Positions 27,187-36,004 of a stretch of DNA of 64,000 bases are shown here, piece by piece (the stretch's first letter is position 1; the number at the start of each line of letters is the position of its first letter). The DNA is from Candidatus Scotarchaeum otlingeri (GTDB taxonomy: Archaea; Thermoproteota; Nitrososphaeria; Geothermarchaeales; JDFR-13), in assembly GCA_002011075.2 (NCBI GenBank), contig MTMA02000006.1, forward strand, positions 855,261 to 919,260. Direction: 5' to 3'. The notes beneath the pieces were generated by a model. That model was not told the origin of the DNA. It did no database searches and worked only from the letters and a program-made list of their open reading frames with translations. Both the position numbers and the translations under genes were made by a program.

Positions 27187-28524
27187 CTAGGGTTTTGGTG
27201 GTAATTTATAGAGGTCTAGGCTTTTCCCATTATATAAGAGTTTTGCCAATGGAGGTGGAGGAGCGTCTCTAGGCAGGATAAGATATACGTCTCCCTCCTT
27301 TGGAATCTTCGTTTTTTTACCAGCCATATAGTCCGGATCGATTATATATTCTGCCCAATATCTTTTAGGGCCTCCCTTAAATAATAGATACACATTATCA
27401 TCGCTGACATAGTTTTTCATAGCAACTAGGTCGTTATATTCAGATTGATTGATTGTAGGTCTTAATCTGCCTGCTAATGTAATGGAATTCATAATTGGTG
27501 TAGACAAGATTATTAATCCTAAAGTGACTACTAGCAATTTATGCTCAACCTTTGATAATATATAACATATCATTATACTGAAGGGGATATATGTCATTAA
27601 CATAAATCTAAAACTCCAATTGGAAGGCCAGGGAAAGATCAAGAATAGAAGTAAAACTAAAAATGGAAATAATAATTCACCTTCACGATATTCCTTACGG
27701 TATATTTTGACAGTCAAGTATATTGAAAAAGCAACTAAGATTATCCACATATCAATCGCTCTTCTAATCACATGTATAGAAGGCGCCTCTGTTCCGGACA
27801 ATAAATCTCTTATGAAGCCTACTCCCCTTTGTATATCTCCAAAATAGAAGGATAACAAGAAGAAACCTAGGATATTGAGCGCTCCTACAATTAACAATAC
27901 AATTAAAAGGTCTCTATCAACTTGTCGAGATGTAATGTATCTATAGATTAACAATGATAAGATGATTAGTAATATTATAGCTAAATCCAATACATGAGTC
28001 AACGATGCTAATAATATAATGATTGTGAGGAGAAGAACCTTATGCTTTAGATTATAAACATCATAAATCAATAAGAGGCTTATTCCAATAAAGATGATTC
28101 CAAACTGATTCTTGACGAAGTCTCCTAGCATCCTAAGATAGTCAGGGGAATAATAAATTAGTAATACCCCTATCATTCCTAATACAAAACTATTTGTCAC
28201 TTTCCGTATGAAAATGTAGAATGGTATTGCTGCCGACAAAGCTAGGAGGGAAACGCCTATTACAAATCCCCATTCGAGATTTCCAATTAATAATGTCATT
28301 AAGGATAATATCATAAATACAAGAGGCGGATCGGGATATTTCATTGAGCCATTTGATAGGATATTTCTAACCTGTATCATATAATAAGGTGCGTCTATAC
28401 CAATTATTAGTCCATTTCCTTTCCACAATGTATTTACGTAGAATATAAAGGTGATTAAAATTATTGATAAGAGTAAGGCCACTTCTATTTTCTCTATATT
28501 TTCGTGGAGAAACCTTGTCATCAA
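27187..28524 (-). CDS. GT-C-like polytopic membrane glycosyltransferase candidate
   Basis: A 445-residue protein with 10 or more membrane segments. The first long loop contains GIDAPYYMIQVRNI, an acidic motif placed just after TM1 as in GT-C-fold lipid-linked sugar transferases. A small C-terminal extracytoplasmic part (from about residue 370) ends in DLYKLPPKP. This arrangement is common in archaeal surface-glycan enzymes. The family is not recognised with confidence; it could also be an uncharacterised membrane protein. It is convergent with the recombinase, with 9 bases between stops. Confidence 0.55.
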   Translation of the reverse strand: MMTRFLHENIEKIEVALLLSIILITFIFYVNTLWKGNGLIIGIDAPYYMIQVRNILSNGSMKYPDPPLVFMILSLMTLLIGNLEWGFVIGVSLLALSAAIPFYIFIRKVTNSFVLGMIGVLLIYYSPDYLRMLGDFVKNQFGIIFIGISLLLIYDVYNLKHKVLLLTIIILLASLTHVLDLAIILLIILSLLIYRYITSRQVDRDLLIVLLIVGALNILGFFLLSFYFGDIQRGVGFIRDLLSGTEAPSIHVIRRAIDMWIILVAFSIYLTVKIYRKEYREGELLFPFLVLLLFLIFPWPSNWSFRFMLMTYIPFSIMICYILSKVEHKLLVVTLGLIILSTPIMNSITLAGRLRPTINQSEYNDLVAMKNYVSDDNVYLLFKGGPKRYWAEYIIDPDYMAGKKTKIPKEGDVYLILPRDAPPPPLAKLLYNGKSLDLYKLPPKP

Positions 28525-28586
28525 GAATTCTAATTGGTAGATCTATCTATTATAATTATCCATTGTCCATGATCTTTTTACCGTTA

Positions 28587-28808
28587 TCACTCGATGAACT
28601 TTTCTACCTCAACCTCTAAATCCTCATCATATATCGAGAACTTCAGAAGAACTCTCTTAATCAAATTTCTGTGAGAATTAAAGGATCCACCACATACCCC
28701 ACATTCTAGATCTGACTCCATATCTAAGGTATACCAAGAAGCATCTACATAGAGCTTTCCACAGTACGGGCATTTTAATATTGAAGCATCTAAATAAGCG
28801 TGTTCCAT
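28587..28808 (-). CDS. Small zinc-ribbon protein
   Basis: A 73-residue protein with two CxxC knuckles, CPYC and CGVC, spaced by about 25 residues, fitting one zinc ribbon, followed by an acidic tail (YDEDLEVEVEKFIE). The ATG at 28808 follows GGTGC by five bases and is preferred over the GTG four codons upstream. The function is not known. It lies behind the GT-C-like gene on the same strand, separated by 62 bases. Confidence 0.65.
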   Translation of the reverse strand: MEHAYLDASILKCPYCGKLYVDASWYTLDMESDLECGVCGGSFNSHRNLIKRVLLKFSIYDEDLEVEVEKFIE

Positions 28809-29020
28809 TAATAGCACCAACTTATAATATAGAATAGATAGAATTATTTATTCTATTATACTCTGGTCTAGATAACCCTTATTCGTTTAAACACTATACA
28901 CTTTAGAGGTGGGCTTTAAATCCTATAGATAATAGGAAGTTGTATGAATAGCCGAGGAATTTATCATTATGAGATAGATATATTTCTCTAGGACTCTAAA
29001 TAGTAACACAATAGAGAACT

Positions 29021-29494
29021 TTAATCTTTAGCGGAGGAATATCGGTATTTATATAGCTTATGTATTTTATTTATACCTTCTATCCGATAGACTTCGTAAG
29101 GAACTAAGTTGGGAATAGAAATATCATAGATATATATTTCTTTACCTCTCTGTAGAAAAGACTCTAATTTAGGTTTCAATATATCTAAAGCATCTCGAGT
29201 TAAATATGCATATATGGTATCGAACGATTCGAGATTTATATTAAAGAGATCAGAGTTGATTATCCTTATATTTTTTAAGCCAAGTCTATCTATCCTCTTG
29301 ATTGATGCTTCAACTAGATATGGGTTTTTCTCTATTCCGTATAATGAAATATCATCATACCTTTTAGCTAACTCAATTAGTATTCGTGCATCTCCAGATC
29401 CTAAATCTAATATTCGGGCTCCACTTTTTGGAATATAGATTTGGAGAAGTTTTTTTATCGCTTCTTTTCTGGTAGGGTAATAGGGAATATTCAT
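29021..29494 (-). CDS. Class I SAM-dependent methyltransferase
   Basis: A 157-residue minimal Rossmann methyltransferase. Motif I is ILDLGSGDARILIELA, followed by LYGIEKNP (acidic ribose-binding residue) and NIRIINSDLFNI (motif II/III). The protein is short for the family, with nothing after strand 5 beyond a small beta-region. There is no substrate-recognition domain. The 200 bases upstream of the previous gene (28821-29020) contain no ORF or clear structure. Confidence 0.8.
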   Translation of the reverse strand: MNIPYYPTRKEAIKKLLQIYIPKSGARILDLGSGDARILIELAKRYDDISLYGIEKNPYLVEASIKRIDRLGLKNIRIINSDLFNINLESFDTIYAYLTRDALDILKPKLESFLQRGKEIYIYDISIPNLVPYEVYRIEGINKIHKLYKYRYSSAKD

Positions 29495-29712
29495 GCTTCC
29501 CTCTTACCACCCAAAAATTATACTCATCAATTTGGAATTCATAAATATTTCGATATATAGAAAATAGCTCAATTGGTATTTACTTTGTCGGTTTAGTATT
29601 TAGATATGATATAATCATGTTGATAGACTATACTGGAATAGCTTAAAACAAGAGATTGATATATAGCGGGGAAGCCTGTATAATACAGTTATTGATAAAA
29701 GAGGTGTATTTT

Positions 29713-30312
29713 ATGATAAAGATTGGCAGCATAATAGAGGACTTCACACTTGATACATATTTTCCAGAGACGGGTGAAGTAAAAAAAGTTAACCTAAGTG
29801 ATTATAGAGGAAAATGGCTTATACTCTTCTTCTACCCAGCTGACTTTACATTTGTATGCCCCACCGAATTAAAAGACATGGCCAATGTATATGATGAAAT
29901 AAGGAAACTAAATGGTGAAGTATTAGCTATAAGCACAGATACGGTATTTACGCATAAAGCATGGCTTGAGAACGAAAAACTCTTAGAAAATGTTAAATAT
30001 CCTATGGCGGCAGACCATAATGGCGCATTATCGAAATACTTAGGAATATATAATGAGGATAACGGCATATCTGACAGAGCCACCGTAATTATTGACCCCG
30101 ATGGAAAGGTATCCACTATATATATCGTCGATGAACCGATAGGAAGAAGTGCTAGAGAAACAGTCCGTCTCCTCAAAGCATTAAAATACGTTTCTGAAAA
30201 CCCAGGTAAAGCATGCCCTGCTAGCTGGGATGAGGGCGCCCCTACAATCGATGTATCAATAAAAATCGCCGGCCATGTCTATGAACATCTAAAGGCAAAG
30301 GAATCTGTTTAA
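29713..30312 (+). CDS. Peroxiredoxin (AhpC/2-Cys type)
   Basis: Reduces peroxides through a reactive cysteine. The peroxidatic site is FTFVCPTEL, and a second Cys in GKACPASWDEG matches the resolving Cys of AhpC-type enzymes. The upstream frame runs from 29656 (GTG-like region), but the ATG at 29713 lies six bases after GAGGTG and gives MIKIGSIIEDFTL, the expected N terminus (199 residues). Together with rubrerythrin it forms the visible oxidative-defence set. Confidence 0.94.
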   Translation: MIKIGSIIEDFTLDTYFPETGEVKKVNLSDYRGKWLILFFYPADFTFVCPTELKDMANVYDEIRKLNGEVLAISTDTVFTHKAWLENEKLLENVKYPMAADHNGALSKYLGIYNEDNGISDRATVIIDPDGKVSTIYIVDEPIGRSARETVRLLKALKYVSENPGKACPASWDEGAPTIDVSIKIAGHVYEHLKAKESV

Positions 30313-30398
30313 AGATTTAAGAGAAACCTCATTGGACTACGGAACAAATTCCAAATATTTTTTATAAAATCCTTTCTCTCTAATTATTAGCCAAGAGT

Positions 30399-30944
30399 GT
30401 GGTTTTCGGATATAGAAAAAGGGGTATTAGCTTGGTAGATGCAGCAGTAGCAATAATATATAAGAAAACAAAGAATGATAGAATCGAAATCTTATTTATA
30501 AAGAGAACGATAAATCTAGGTGACCCATGGTCTGGGCATATCGCTTTTCCAGGGGGCAGATATTCTGAGGAAGATAACTCTTTATTGGATACGGTATATA
30601 GGGAGGTCAAAGAAGAGATAAACTTGGATCTATTGAAATATGGAAAGCTAATAGCTAGATTGGAAAAGGAGCGATCATTAATTAGGAGGAATCTCATCAT
30701 ACATCCTTTCCTATTCTACTTATTAGATGATGCACAAAAGCTTATTGGGAATCAGGAAGTTGATAAGATTTTCTGGATTCCTATCGATGAACTAAAGCAT
30801 TCCAAATGCAGGAGATATCTTCGAGACACAGAGAGTTACTGGATGGTTTATTGTTATAGATGGAGAAAAGATATAGTAATTTGGGGTGTTACTTACAGAA
30901 TCTTATATAGACTTCTTGAAAAGCATAGGGATTTGATGAAATAA
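30399..30944 (+). CDS. NUDIX hydrolase (CoA-pyrophosphatase-like)
   Basis: A 181-residue NUDIX enzyme. The NUDIX box is GGRYSEEDNSLLDTVYREVKEEINL (only the Gx5Ex7REVxEEx pattern is essential), preceded by SGHIAFPGG, the form found in NudL/CoA diphosphatases. The start is a GTG without clear ribosome site; a TTG at 30432 is possible. The protein likely cleaves a nucleoside diphosphate linked to another moiety; the substrate is not certain. A second NUDIX gene follows 91 bases downstream. Confidence 0.85.
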   Translation: MVFGYRKRGISLVDAAVAIIYKKTKNDRIEILFIKRTINLGDPWSGHIAFPGGRYSEEDNSLLDTVYREVKEEINLDLLKYGKLIARLEKERSLIRRNLIIHPFLFYLLDDAQKLIGNQEVDKIFWIPIDELKHSKCRRYLRDTESYWMVYCYRWRKDIVIWGVTYRILYRLLEKHRDLMK

Positions 30945-31035
30945 GAAACATTATTGTTAGTAACTTAAATGTTATAAATAATAATTATCCAATTCCCCCT
31001 ATAATTATATAATTTATAACTCAATGGTGATCTAG

Positions 31036-31581
31036 GTGAATATAAAGACCTTAGACAAAAACTTAATTTGTAAGGGTCGACGCGTGGCATTATACACAAA
31101 AAAGGTACTTATAGACAACCGCGTAATAGAGAAAGATGTAGTAAATTTCGGTGAGTCTGTAGCTATAATCCCACAGAAGGATGACCGTAGAATCGTATTA
31201 ATTAATCAATTTAGAGTCCCCATAGGAAAATGGATATTAGAAGTTCCAGCGGGAAGGATAGAGCAAGGTGAAAGCTATATTGAGGCTGCAAATAGAGAAT
31301 TAATGGAGGAAGTAGGGTACAAAGCTAAAAAATTAACTAGACTACTATCTATTTACGCTTCACCCGGATATAGCGATGAAGTAGTCCATATTATATTAGC
31401 GAGAGAGTTGGAGGCTGTCGGCGCTTCTCCCGAGCCATCAGAGGTAATTAGTGTCATAGAGATGGATATCGATGATGCCATAGAAAATATTCTTGGTATG
31501 GATGTTGTCGATGCTAAGACCTTTATATCACTAATGTATTATTATCACTACTACCATCGGGTGGGGATGAAGGTAGACTAG
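31036..31581 (+). CDS. NUDIX hydrolase (ADP-ribose pyrophosphatase-like)
   Basis: A 181-residue NUDIX enzyme with the box GRIEQGESYIEAANRELMEEVG and the ADP-ribose-pyrophosphatase hallmarks: VLINQFRVPIGKWILEVPAGR before the box and SPGYSDEVVHIILA after it. It cleaves ADP-ribose to AMP and ribose-5-phosphate. GTG start within an AGGTGAAT context. It lies between another NUDIX gene and the radical SAM gene on the same strand. Confidence 0.9.
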   Translation: MNIKTLDKNLICKGRRVALYTKKVLIDNRVIEKDVVNFGESVAIIPQKDDRRIVLINQFRVPIGKWILEVPAGRIEQGESYIEAANRELMEEVGYKAKKLTRLLSIYASPGYSDEVVHIILARELEAVGASPEPSEVISVIEMDIDDAIENILGMDVVDAKTFISLMYYYHYYHRVGMKVD

Positions 31582-31712
31582 ATAAATACTGAAAATTATT
31601 TAAATATATGGATAATATAATAAGCATCAATTGTCGATAGATCTTCAAGATTAGGAAATAGAAATTTATATCTGCCTCTAACTTCGGTATAAAAGGGTTT
31701 ACGGTGAACACC

Positions 31713-32807
31713 ATGCTGTACTATATAACCCTTACATCGCTCTGTAACCAGAAATGCGTATACTGCGGAAATACTGGAGATATAGATGTTAGGCCTATAA
31801 ACCCCAAATATACAATTACAGAGCTAAAAAGGTTCTTGGATGAAGATCCAGATATAATTATATGTTTCTATGGAGGGGAACCCTTATTACGGTTGGATCT
31901 CATTAAAGAGATTATCGATAATATAGATGCAAGTAGATTCATTCTACAAACTAATGGACTATTACTAGATAGGTTAGAGAAGGCATATCTCGAAAAGCTA
32001 GATACAATCTTGGTTTCTATTGATGGTAGGAGAGAAATCACTGATTATTATAGAGGAGAAGGGAGCTATGATAAGGTACTAAATAACATAAGATTCATAA
32101 GAAAACATGGTTTTTCCGGCGAGTTGATAGCCAGAATGGCTGTATCAAGTAAAACGGATATCTACCTGGATGTTCTTCATTTGTTAGAGATGGAGGATCC
32201 CAGATTCGATTATGTTCATTGGCAATTAGATGCCTTATGGGATTATCCTCCATATCAAAGATATATGGATTTCGACCTATGGCTCCATAATAATTATAAT
32301 CAGGGAATAACAAAGTTGGTGCGATACTGGATAAATAATATAATAGAGAAGCACTATATGCCTGGTATTGTTCCCTTCTTAGGGATATCCTATAGTCTAA
32401 TTACAAATAAGAGTACAAAGTTGAGATGTTTATCGGGTATAGAGGCATTTGCCATCAGTACAGACGGTAGAATATTGGCATGCCCTATAGCTCCTGAGTA
32501 CTCATTTAATATACTAGGAGATATTTATAAAACTTCTATCAAGGATTTACCCAATAAAATAGAATTAGATGAACCCTGTTATTCCTGCTACTATCTCTGG
32601 ATATGTGGTGGCAGATGCTTGTTTACAAATAAAACCAAACTGTGGGGATTAGATGGTTTCATGAAGGTATGTGAATCAGTTAAACACTTAGTCAATGAAC
32701 TTATGAAATATAAAGAATTATTGCTTGAGCTTATTGAGCAAGGCTATATATCAGTAGAATCTTTTAGGTATCCCAAATATCCCAATTCCATAGAGGTTAT
32801 CCCTTAA
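31713..32807 (+). CDS. Radical SAM protein with SPASM-like C terminus (peptide-modification type)
   Basis: The [4Fe-4S] motif is CNQKCVYC near the N terminus and YGGEPLLR is the SAM-binding GGEP. Downstream Cys residues (CLSGIEAF, ACPIAPE, CYSCYYLWICGGRC) make a SPASM-like auxiliary cluster region. Proteins of this build, including the archaeal AF1577-like group, are thought to modify peptides. The ATG at 31713 lies seven bases after GGTGA and is preferred to the GTG at 31704. I find no obvious small precursor gene beside it; a search of small ORFs would be needed. Confidence 0.8.
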   Translation: MLYYITLTSLCNQKCVYCGNTGDIDVRPINPKYTITELKRFLDEDPDIIICFYGGEPLLRLDLIKEIIDNIDASRFILQTNGLLLDRLEKAYLEKLDTILVSIDGRREITDYYRGEGSYDKVLNNIRFIRKHGFSGELIARMAVSSKTDIYLDVLHLLEMEDPRFDYVHWQLDALWDYPPYQRYMDFDLWLHNNYNQGITKLVRYWINNIIEKHYMPGIVPFLGISYSLITNKSTKLRCLSGIEAFAISTDGRILACPIAPEYSFNILGDIYKTSIKDLPNKIELDEPCYSCYYLWICGGRCLFTNKTKLWGLDGFMKVCESVKHLVNELMKYKELLLELIEQGYISVESFRYPKYPNSIEVIP

Positions 32808-32812
32808 ATAAG

Positions 32813-33225
32813 CTATAATGGGATTCGCTTTTTTGAGAAGCCTGCTGCTGATTCTCTAGCCACCCGGGTCTCTACATTAATATCTACACCGCTAATATTC
32901 TCAACAATAACCATTTTACCTTTATTATCTATATACATATCTAAACGCGCCTTTACCCACCCTAATATTACCTATTTGACATATTTCCAGTTACTAGGTA
33001 TTTGTGGAGATATCTTAATAGTATTAGTTGTGGCATCTATATCTAACCCCATCATACCTTCTATTAATGCCCATAGATATAGTGATAGAGACCATGCTTG
33101 AATAATACATGAATAATGAGGCCTTTCTCGATCGCCTCTATAGACCTCGCATACATACCTCCCTCTTTAATTATCTTGTCTAGCCATAATAGATACCTAT
33201 ATCCATTCTCGTGTCTTCCATTTTT
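32813..33225 (-). pseudogene. Decayed glycogen-debranching (amylo-1,6-glucosidase-type) C-terminal remnant
   Basis: No intact ORF is present, but three consecutive minus-strand reading stretches read like the C-terminal end of a glycogen-debranching/trehalase-like alpha-toroid enzyme: GRHENGYRYLLWLDKIIKEG (from 33219), then after a frame change YSCIIQAWSLSLYLWALIEG ... GLDIDATTNTIKISPQIPSNW, then after an in-frame TAG a strand-rich tail. The QAWS...LWA...DA...P.LP..W pattern is the family's hallmark. It sits directly downstream of the GH1 gene, so a former sugar-use operon has partly decayed. Confidence 0.65.
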
Positions 33226-33247
33226 TCATTTCTATAGAAAGAATATC

Positions 33248-34879
33248 CTAATCTTTATCTTTAATTTGGGGTTTAACTTTAGACTCGACCTCTCTCGTCA
33301 CCTTCCTATTGATAATTATTTCTTTATAGATTGATACGCTTTTGCGCGGGGTTCTTTCTTTGGTCCTCAAATTAACATGGTATAATCCGAACCTCATCTT
33401 AAATCCTCTAGCCCATTCATAATTATCCGTAAGGGCCCAATGAAAGTATCCCCTAAGATCAAGTCCTTTTTCACCTAATTTTTGAGATAACACTTTGAGG
33501 TGGGATGCTATGAACCATGGTCTCAAAATATCCATGGAATCTGCGACTCCATTTTCGGTGATAAATAAGGGTAAATCATATTTTTTCATTAAATCTATAC
33601 AGATGGCTATGCCTTCAGGATATAACTCCCAACCAAACTCTGAGACTGGATATCCATCTCTAGATACATAAGTCACGATTTTTTTGGGTTCCCAGCCGAA
33701 TAACTTTTGTATAAGGTTCCTCCGCATCCCGCCTAGATATCCGTATCCATCAACCAGCTCAAAGAAGGCAGGGATTTTAGCCAACTTCCTTGCTATAAAG
33801 CCCAATTTACCCTTTATAACGAATCTATTATAGTAGTTTATACCTATCCAGTCGAGACGGTTTCCAAGAAAGTGCTTTATTTCGCTACCAGATTTCTTCC
33901 GATCGAGATTCTCATCTAACCAGCCATTTCTGACAGCCTCTATAAATAGATGGTTATGCATGTGATCAATAAAATTGGAGGCATTAATATCGTTATCATT
34001 ATCTGGACGTAGTGGATAAATAGGCTCAACATTATGAATCAAGCCCACTGAGCATGGCGAATCGGAATCACCTGCATACTCTTTATCAAAATATTTTATC
34101 GCGTCATATGCTCTAGCGTGTGCATTAATGATATTGAAGACGGCTCTAACAAATGCTGATCTAACAAGACTAGGGGGAAAACCCATGTCATTATAATGAG
34201 GGGGGAACCCCTCGTATTTTAGATATCCGGCTTCAGCGACAATCATCGGCTCATTGAATGTCGCCCAATAGTCAACTATATCCCCAAACCTATAGGCTAT
34301 GTATCCACAGTACTTTGTGAATTCAACTATGGTATGTTTATCAAGCCAGCCTAGTCTGCCTCTCTTAAGCCTATTCTTTCTGGCTTCAATGGGGTTATGT
34401 ATCCATATCGGCAGAGTAAAATGATTTAGACATATAATGACTTTGAAGCCCTTGGAATGCAGATCCATAATTATATCACGATACTTCTTAATAGCATATT
34501 CATTAGCTAGTTTATCTAATTCTTCAATCGCTTCATCGTCAAAACTAATCTTCTCTATATATCCGTCATTTGAATATTTTATATCGAGTTCTATATCTAA
34601 AGTAGGAGATGGAAATATCCTGCTCCATTCTATACCTAATCTATATGCATTTAACCCCATTTCCTTAGCCAAATCATGGTCTTGTTTATAGCGTGTCCAG
34701 TAATCCACCCCGTCCTCTGGAATATCACCACTTACAATACCCTTTCTAATGTTATAACTATCATGAACCCATACAAACCAATCTGTATTCGGATCTATAT
34801 TCTCTCTATGGGCATCTCCCATTTCAAATTGGAAACCACTTGAGCTTACACCCCACCAGAAATTTTCGGGAAACTCCAT
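33248..34879 (-). CDS. Glycoside hydrolase family 1 (beta-glycosidase)
   Basis: A 543-residue GH1 enzyme that hydrolyses beta-linked sugars. The N terminus (FPENFWWGVSSSGFQFEMG) is typical of the crenarchaeal beta-glycosidase (LacS) group. The acid/base Glu is in TFNEP and the nucleophile Glu is in ITENG; substrate residues include NHFTLPIW and FHWALTDNYEWARGF. The length is slightly above the 490-residue norm. No signal peptide, so intracellular. Its downstream neighbour is a pseudogene, and upstream is a 436-base gene-free stretch. Confidence 0.94.
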   Translation of the reverse strand: MEFPENFWWGVSSSGFQFEMGDAHRENIDPNTDWFVWVHDSYNIRKGIVSGDIPEDGVDYWTRYKQDHDLAKEMGLNAYRLGIEWSRIFPSPTLDIELDIKYSNDGYIEKISFDDEAIEELDKLANEYAIKKYRDIIMDLHSKGFKVIICLNHFTLPIWIHNPIEARKNRLKRGRLGWLDKHTIVEFTKYCGYIAYRFGDIVDYWATFNEPMIVAEAGYLKYEGFPPHYNDMGFPPSLVRSAFVRAVFNIINAHARAYDAIKYFDKEYAGDSDSPCSVGLIHNVEPIYPLRPDNDNDINASNFIDHMHNHLFIEAVRNGWLDENLDRKKSGSEIKHFLGNRLDWIGINYYNRFVIKGKLGFIARKLAKIPAFFELVDGYGYLGGMRRNLIQKLFGWEPKKIVTYVSRDGYPVSEFGWELYPEGIAICIDLMKKYDLPLFITENGVADSMDILRPWFIASHLKVLSQKLGEKGLDLRGYFHWALTDNYEWARGFKMRFGLYHVNLRTKERTPRKSVSIYKEIIINRKVTREVESKVKPQIKDKD

Positions 34880-34973
34880 GTATCTAACCCAATAAATTAG
34901 AATTGGATAAATTGAAAATTAATGTATAACTTCATGTGGTGCACTTTTTCTTTTTTCCTATATCCTCATTAAA

Positions 34974-35141
34974 TTATGCAGTCTCTCTCCGTGAATGGGA
35001 TGTAATAATAATGATAGGATGTCTATTACCATTGCTATAAAGTAACCAGATTAATGGCAGCCTCATTATATAAACATAGAAATAGGTTACGAAACCCGTG
35101 AAAACTACATAAGGAACTGTCGAGCCAAAGCCTCCAATGCT
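34974..35141 (-). pseudogene. Short hydrophobic ORF remnant in a 436-base gene-free stretch
   Basis: The 34880-35315 interval has no full gene. On the minus strand one open stretch of 55 codons reads SIGGFGSTVPYVVFTGF followed by a second hydrophobic run and a basic tail; it is bounded by stops and has no start codon at its head. Its composition fits the end of a membrane protein, perhaps a lost transporter partner of the glycosidase. This is a weak call; the rest of the interval is AT-rich without visible structure. Confidence 0.3.
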
Positions 35142-35315
35142 CTATAAGTATTTTTTATATCTACTCAATTATGGCATGCACCATAAAATATATGAATAAT
35201 TTAATTTCAATAATTTACATACCATCTAAAAATAAATAATATTTATGTAGAATTTTATATTTCAGCCTAATTCCTAAATACCATTTCATACCCATAATTA
35301 TTAGGGGGAAATCTG

Positions 35316-35978
35316 ATGGTGCTTAATAAAGATAAATGGAGTAAGATCCAGACACTTCAGAAGGGAACTCATTTAATAAGTAGAATACATAAGCCAGTCG
35401 AGGATCTTATAGTATATCTATTATATGATTTAGAGTTTATAGGCGCGGACCATATATCAATTATAACCTATATCCTAGCCGCAGGTGTAGTATATTATCT
35501 TATTGATCTACAGCTGATCCCTGCCCTTGCATTAGCCGTCATCGTGGGCATATTAGATGGTGTAGACGGTAAGATAGCAAGGTTAAGGGGAAAGAAAACC
35601 TATATAGGTAAGTTAGAACATAGTTTTGATATGTTATATGAGCAGCTATGGTATGTCGGCTTTACAATCTACTTTTGGTGGACAACAAATAATTTTATCT
35701 TCATCATTCTAGGGCTTATATGGCTTGTAGTGGATGGCTATGTTAGGCACATATATAACGTGGTATGGATAGCGACCGGGAAATCACTGAAATATCATGG
35801 TAAGATAGGGCGTTATGTAACATTTATAGATGGACGGCGATCGGTTTATATCCTACATATAATATTTTGGCTGATTCTATTAATGCCATGGAACGCCATG
35901 TATACAATATTAGGCCATTCTGTAGCTACAGCCACGTCATATACAATCCTCTCTTTCAAGGTGATGGGTCGAGTATAA
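35316..35978 (+). CDS. CDP-alcohol phosphatidyltransferase family membrane protein
   Basis: A 220-residue integral membrane enzyme, probably joining a polar head group to CDP-archaeol. The CDP-alcohol motif reads DGVDGKIAR, matching DxxDGxxAR; its continuation is IGKLEHSFD, where the usual GxxxDxxxD becomes xxxExxxD: the Gly is Ile and the third Asp is Glu. The remaining sequence has five to six membrane segments. It probably acts on an inositol, serine or glycerol phosphate, which cannot be told. GGGGG precedes the ATG region at 35303-35307. Confidence 0.85.
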   Translation: MVLNKDKWSKIQTLQKGTHLISRIHKPVEDLIVYLLYDLEFIGADHISIITYILAAGVVYYLIDLQLIPALALAVIVGILDGVDGKIARLRGKKTYIGKLEHSFDMLYEQLWYVGFTIYFWWTTNNFIFIILGLIWLVVDGYVRHIYNVVWIATGKSLKYHGKIGRYVTFIDGRRSVYILHIIFWLILLMPWNAMYTILGHSVATATSYTILSFKVMGRV

Positions 35979-36004
35979 AGCTCTTAGGTCTTGGAGGTAA
36001 TTAT

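Noticed and set aside
28187-28199. TTTGTCAC-like match inside the GT-C-like gene, resembling the recombinase 13-mer
   Set aside because: It differs from the 13-mer after the first eight bases, lies within coding sequence and has no partner arm, so I take it as chance.
34974-35141. Calling the short hydrophobic ORF a real gene
   Set aside because: It has no start codon at its head, is bounded by stops, and resembles only the tail of a membrane protein, so it is kept as a weak remnant.
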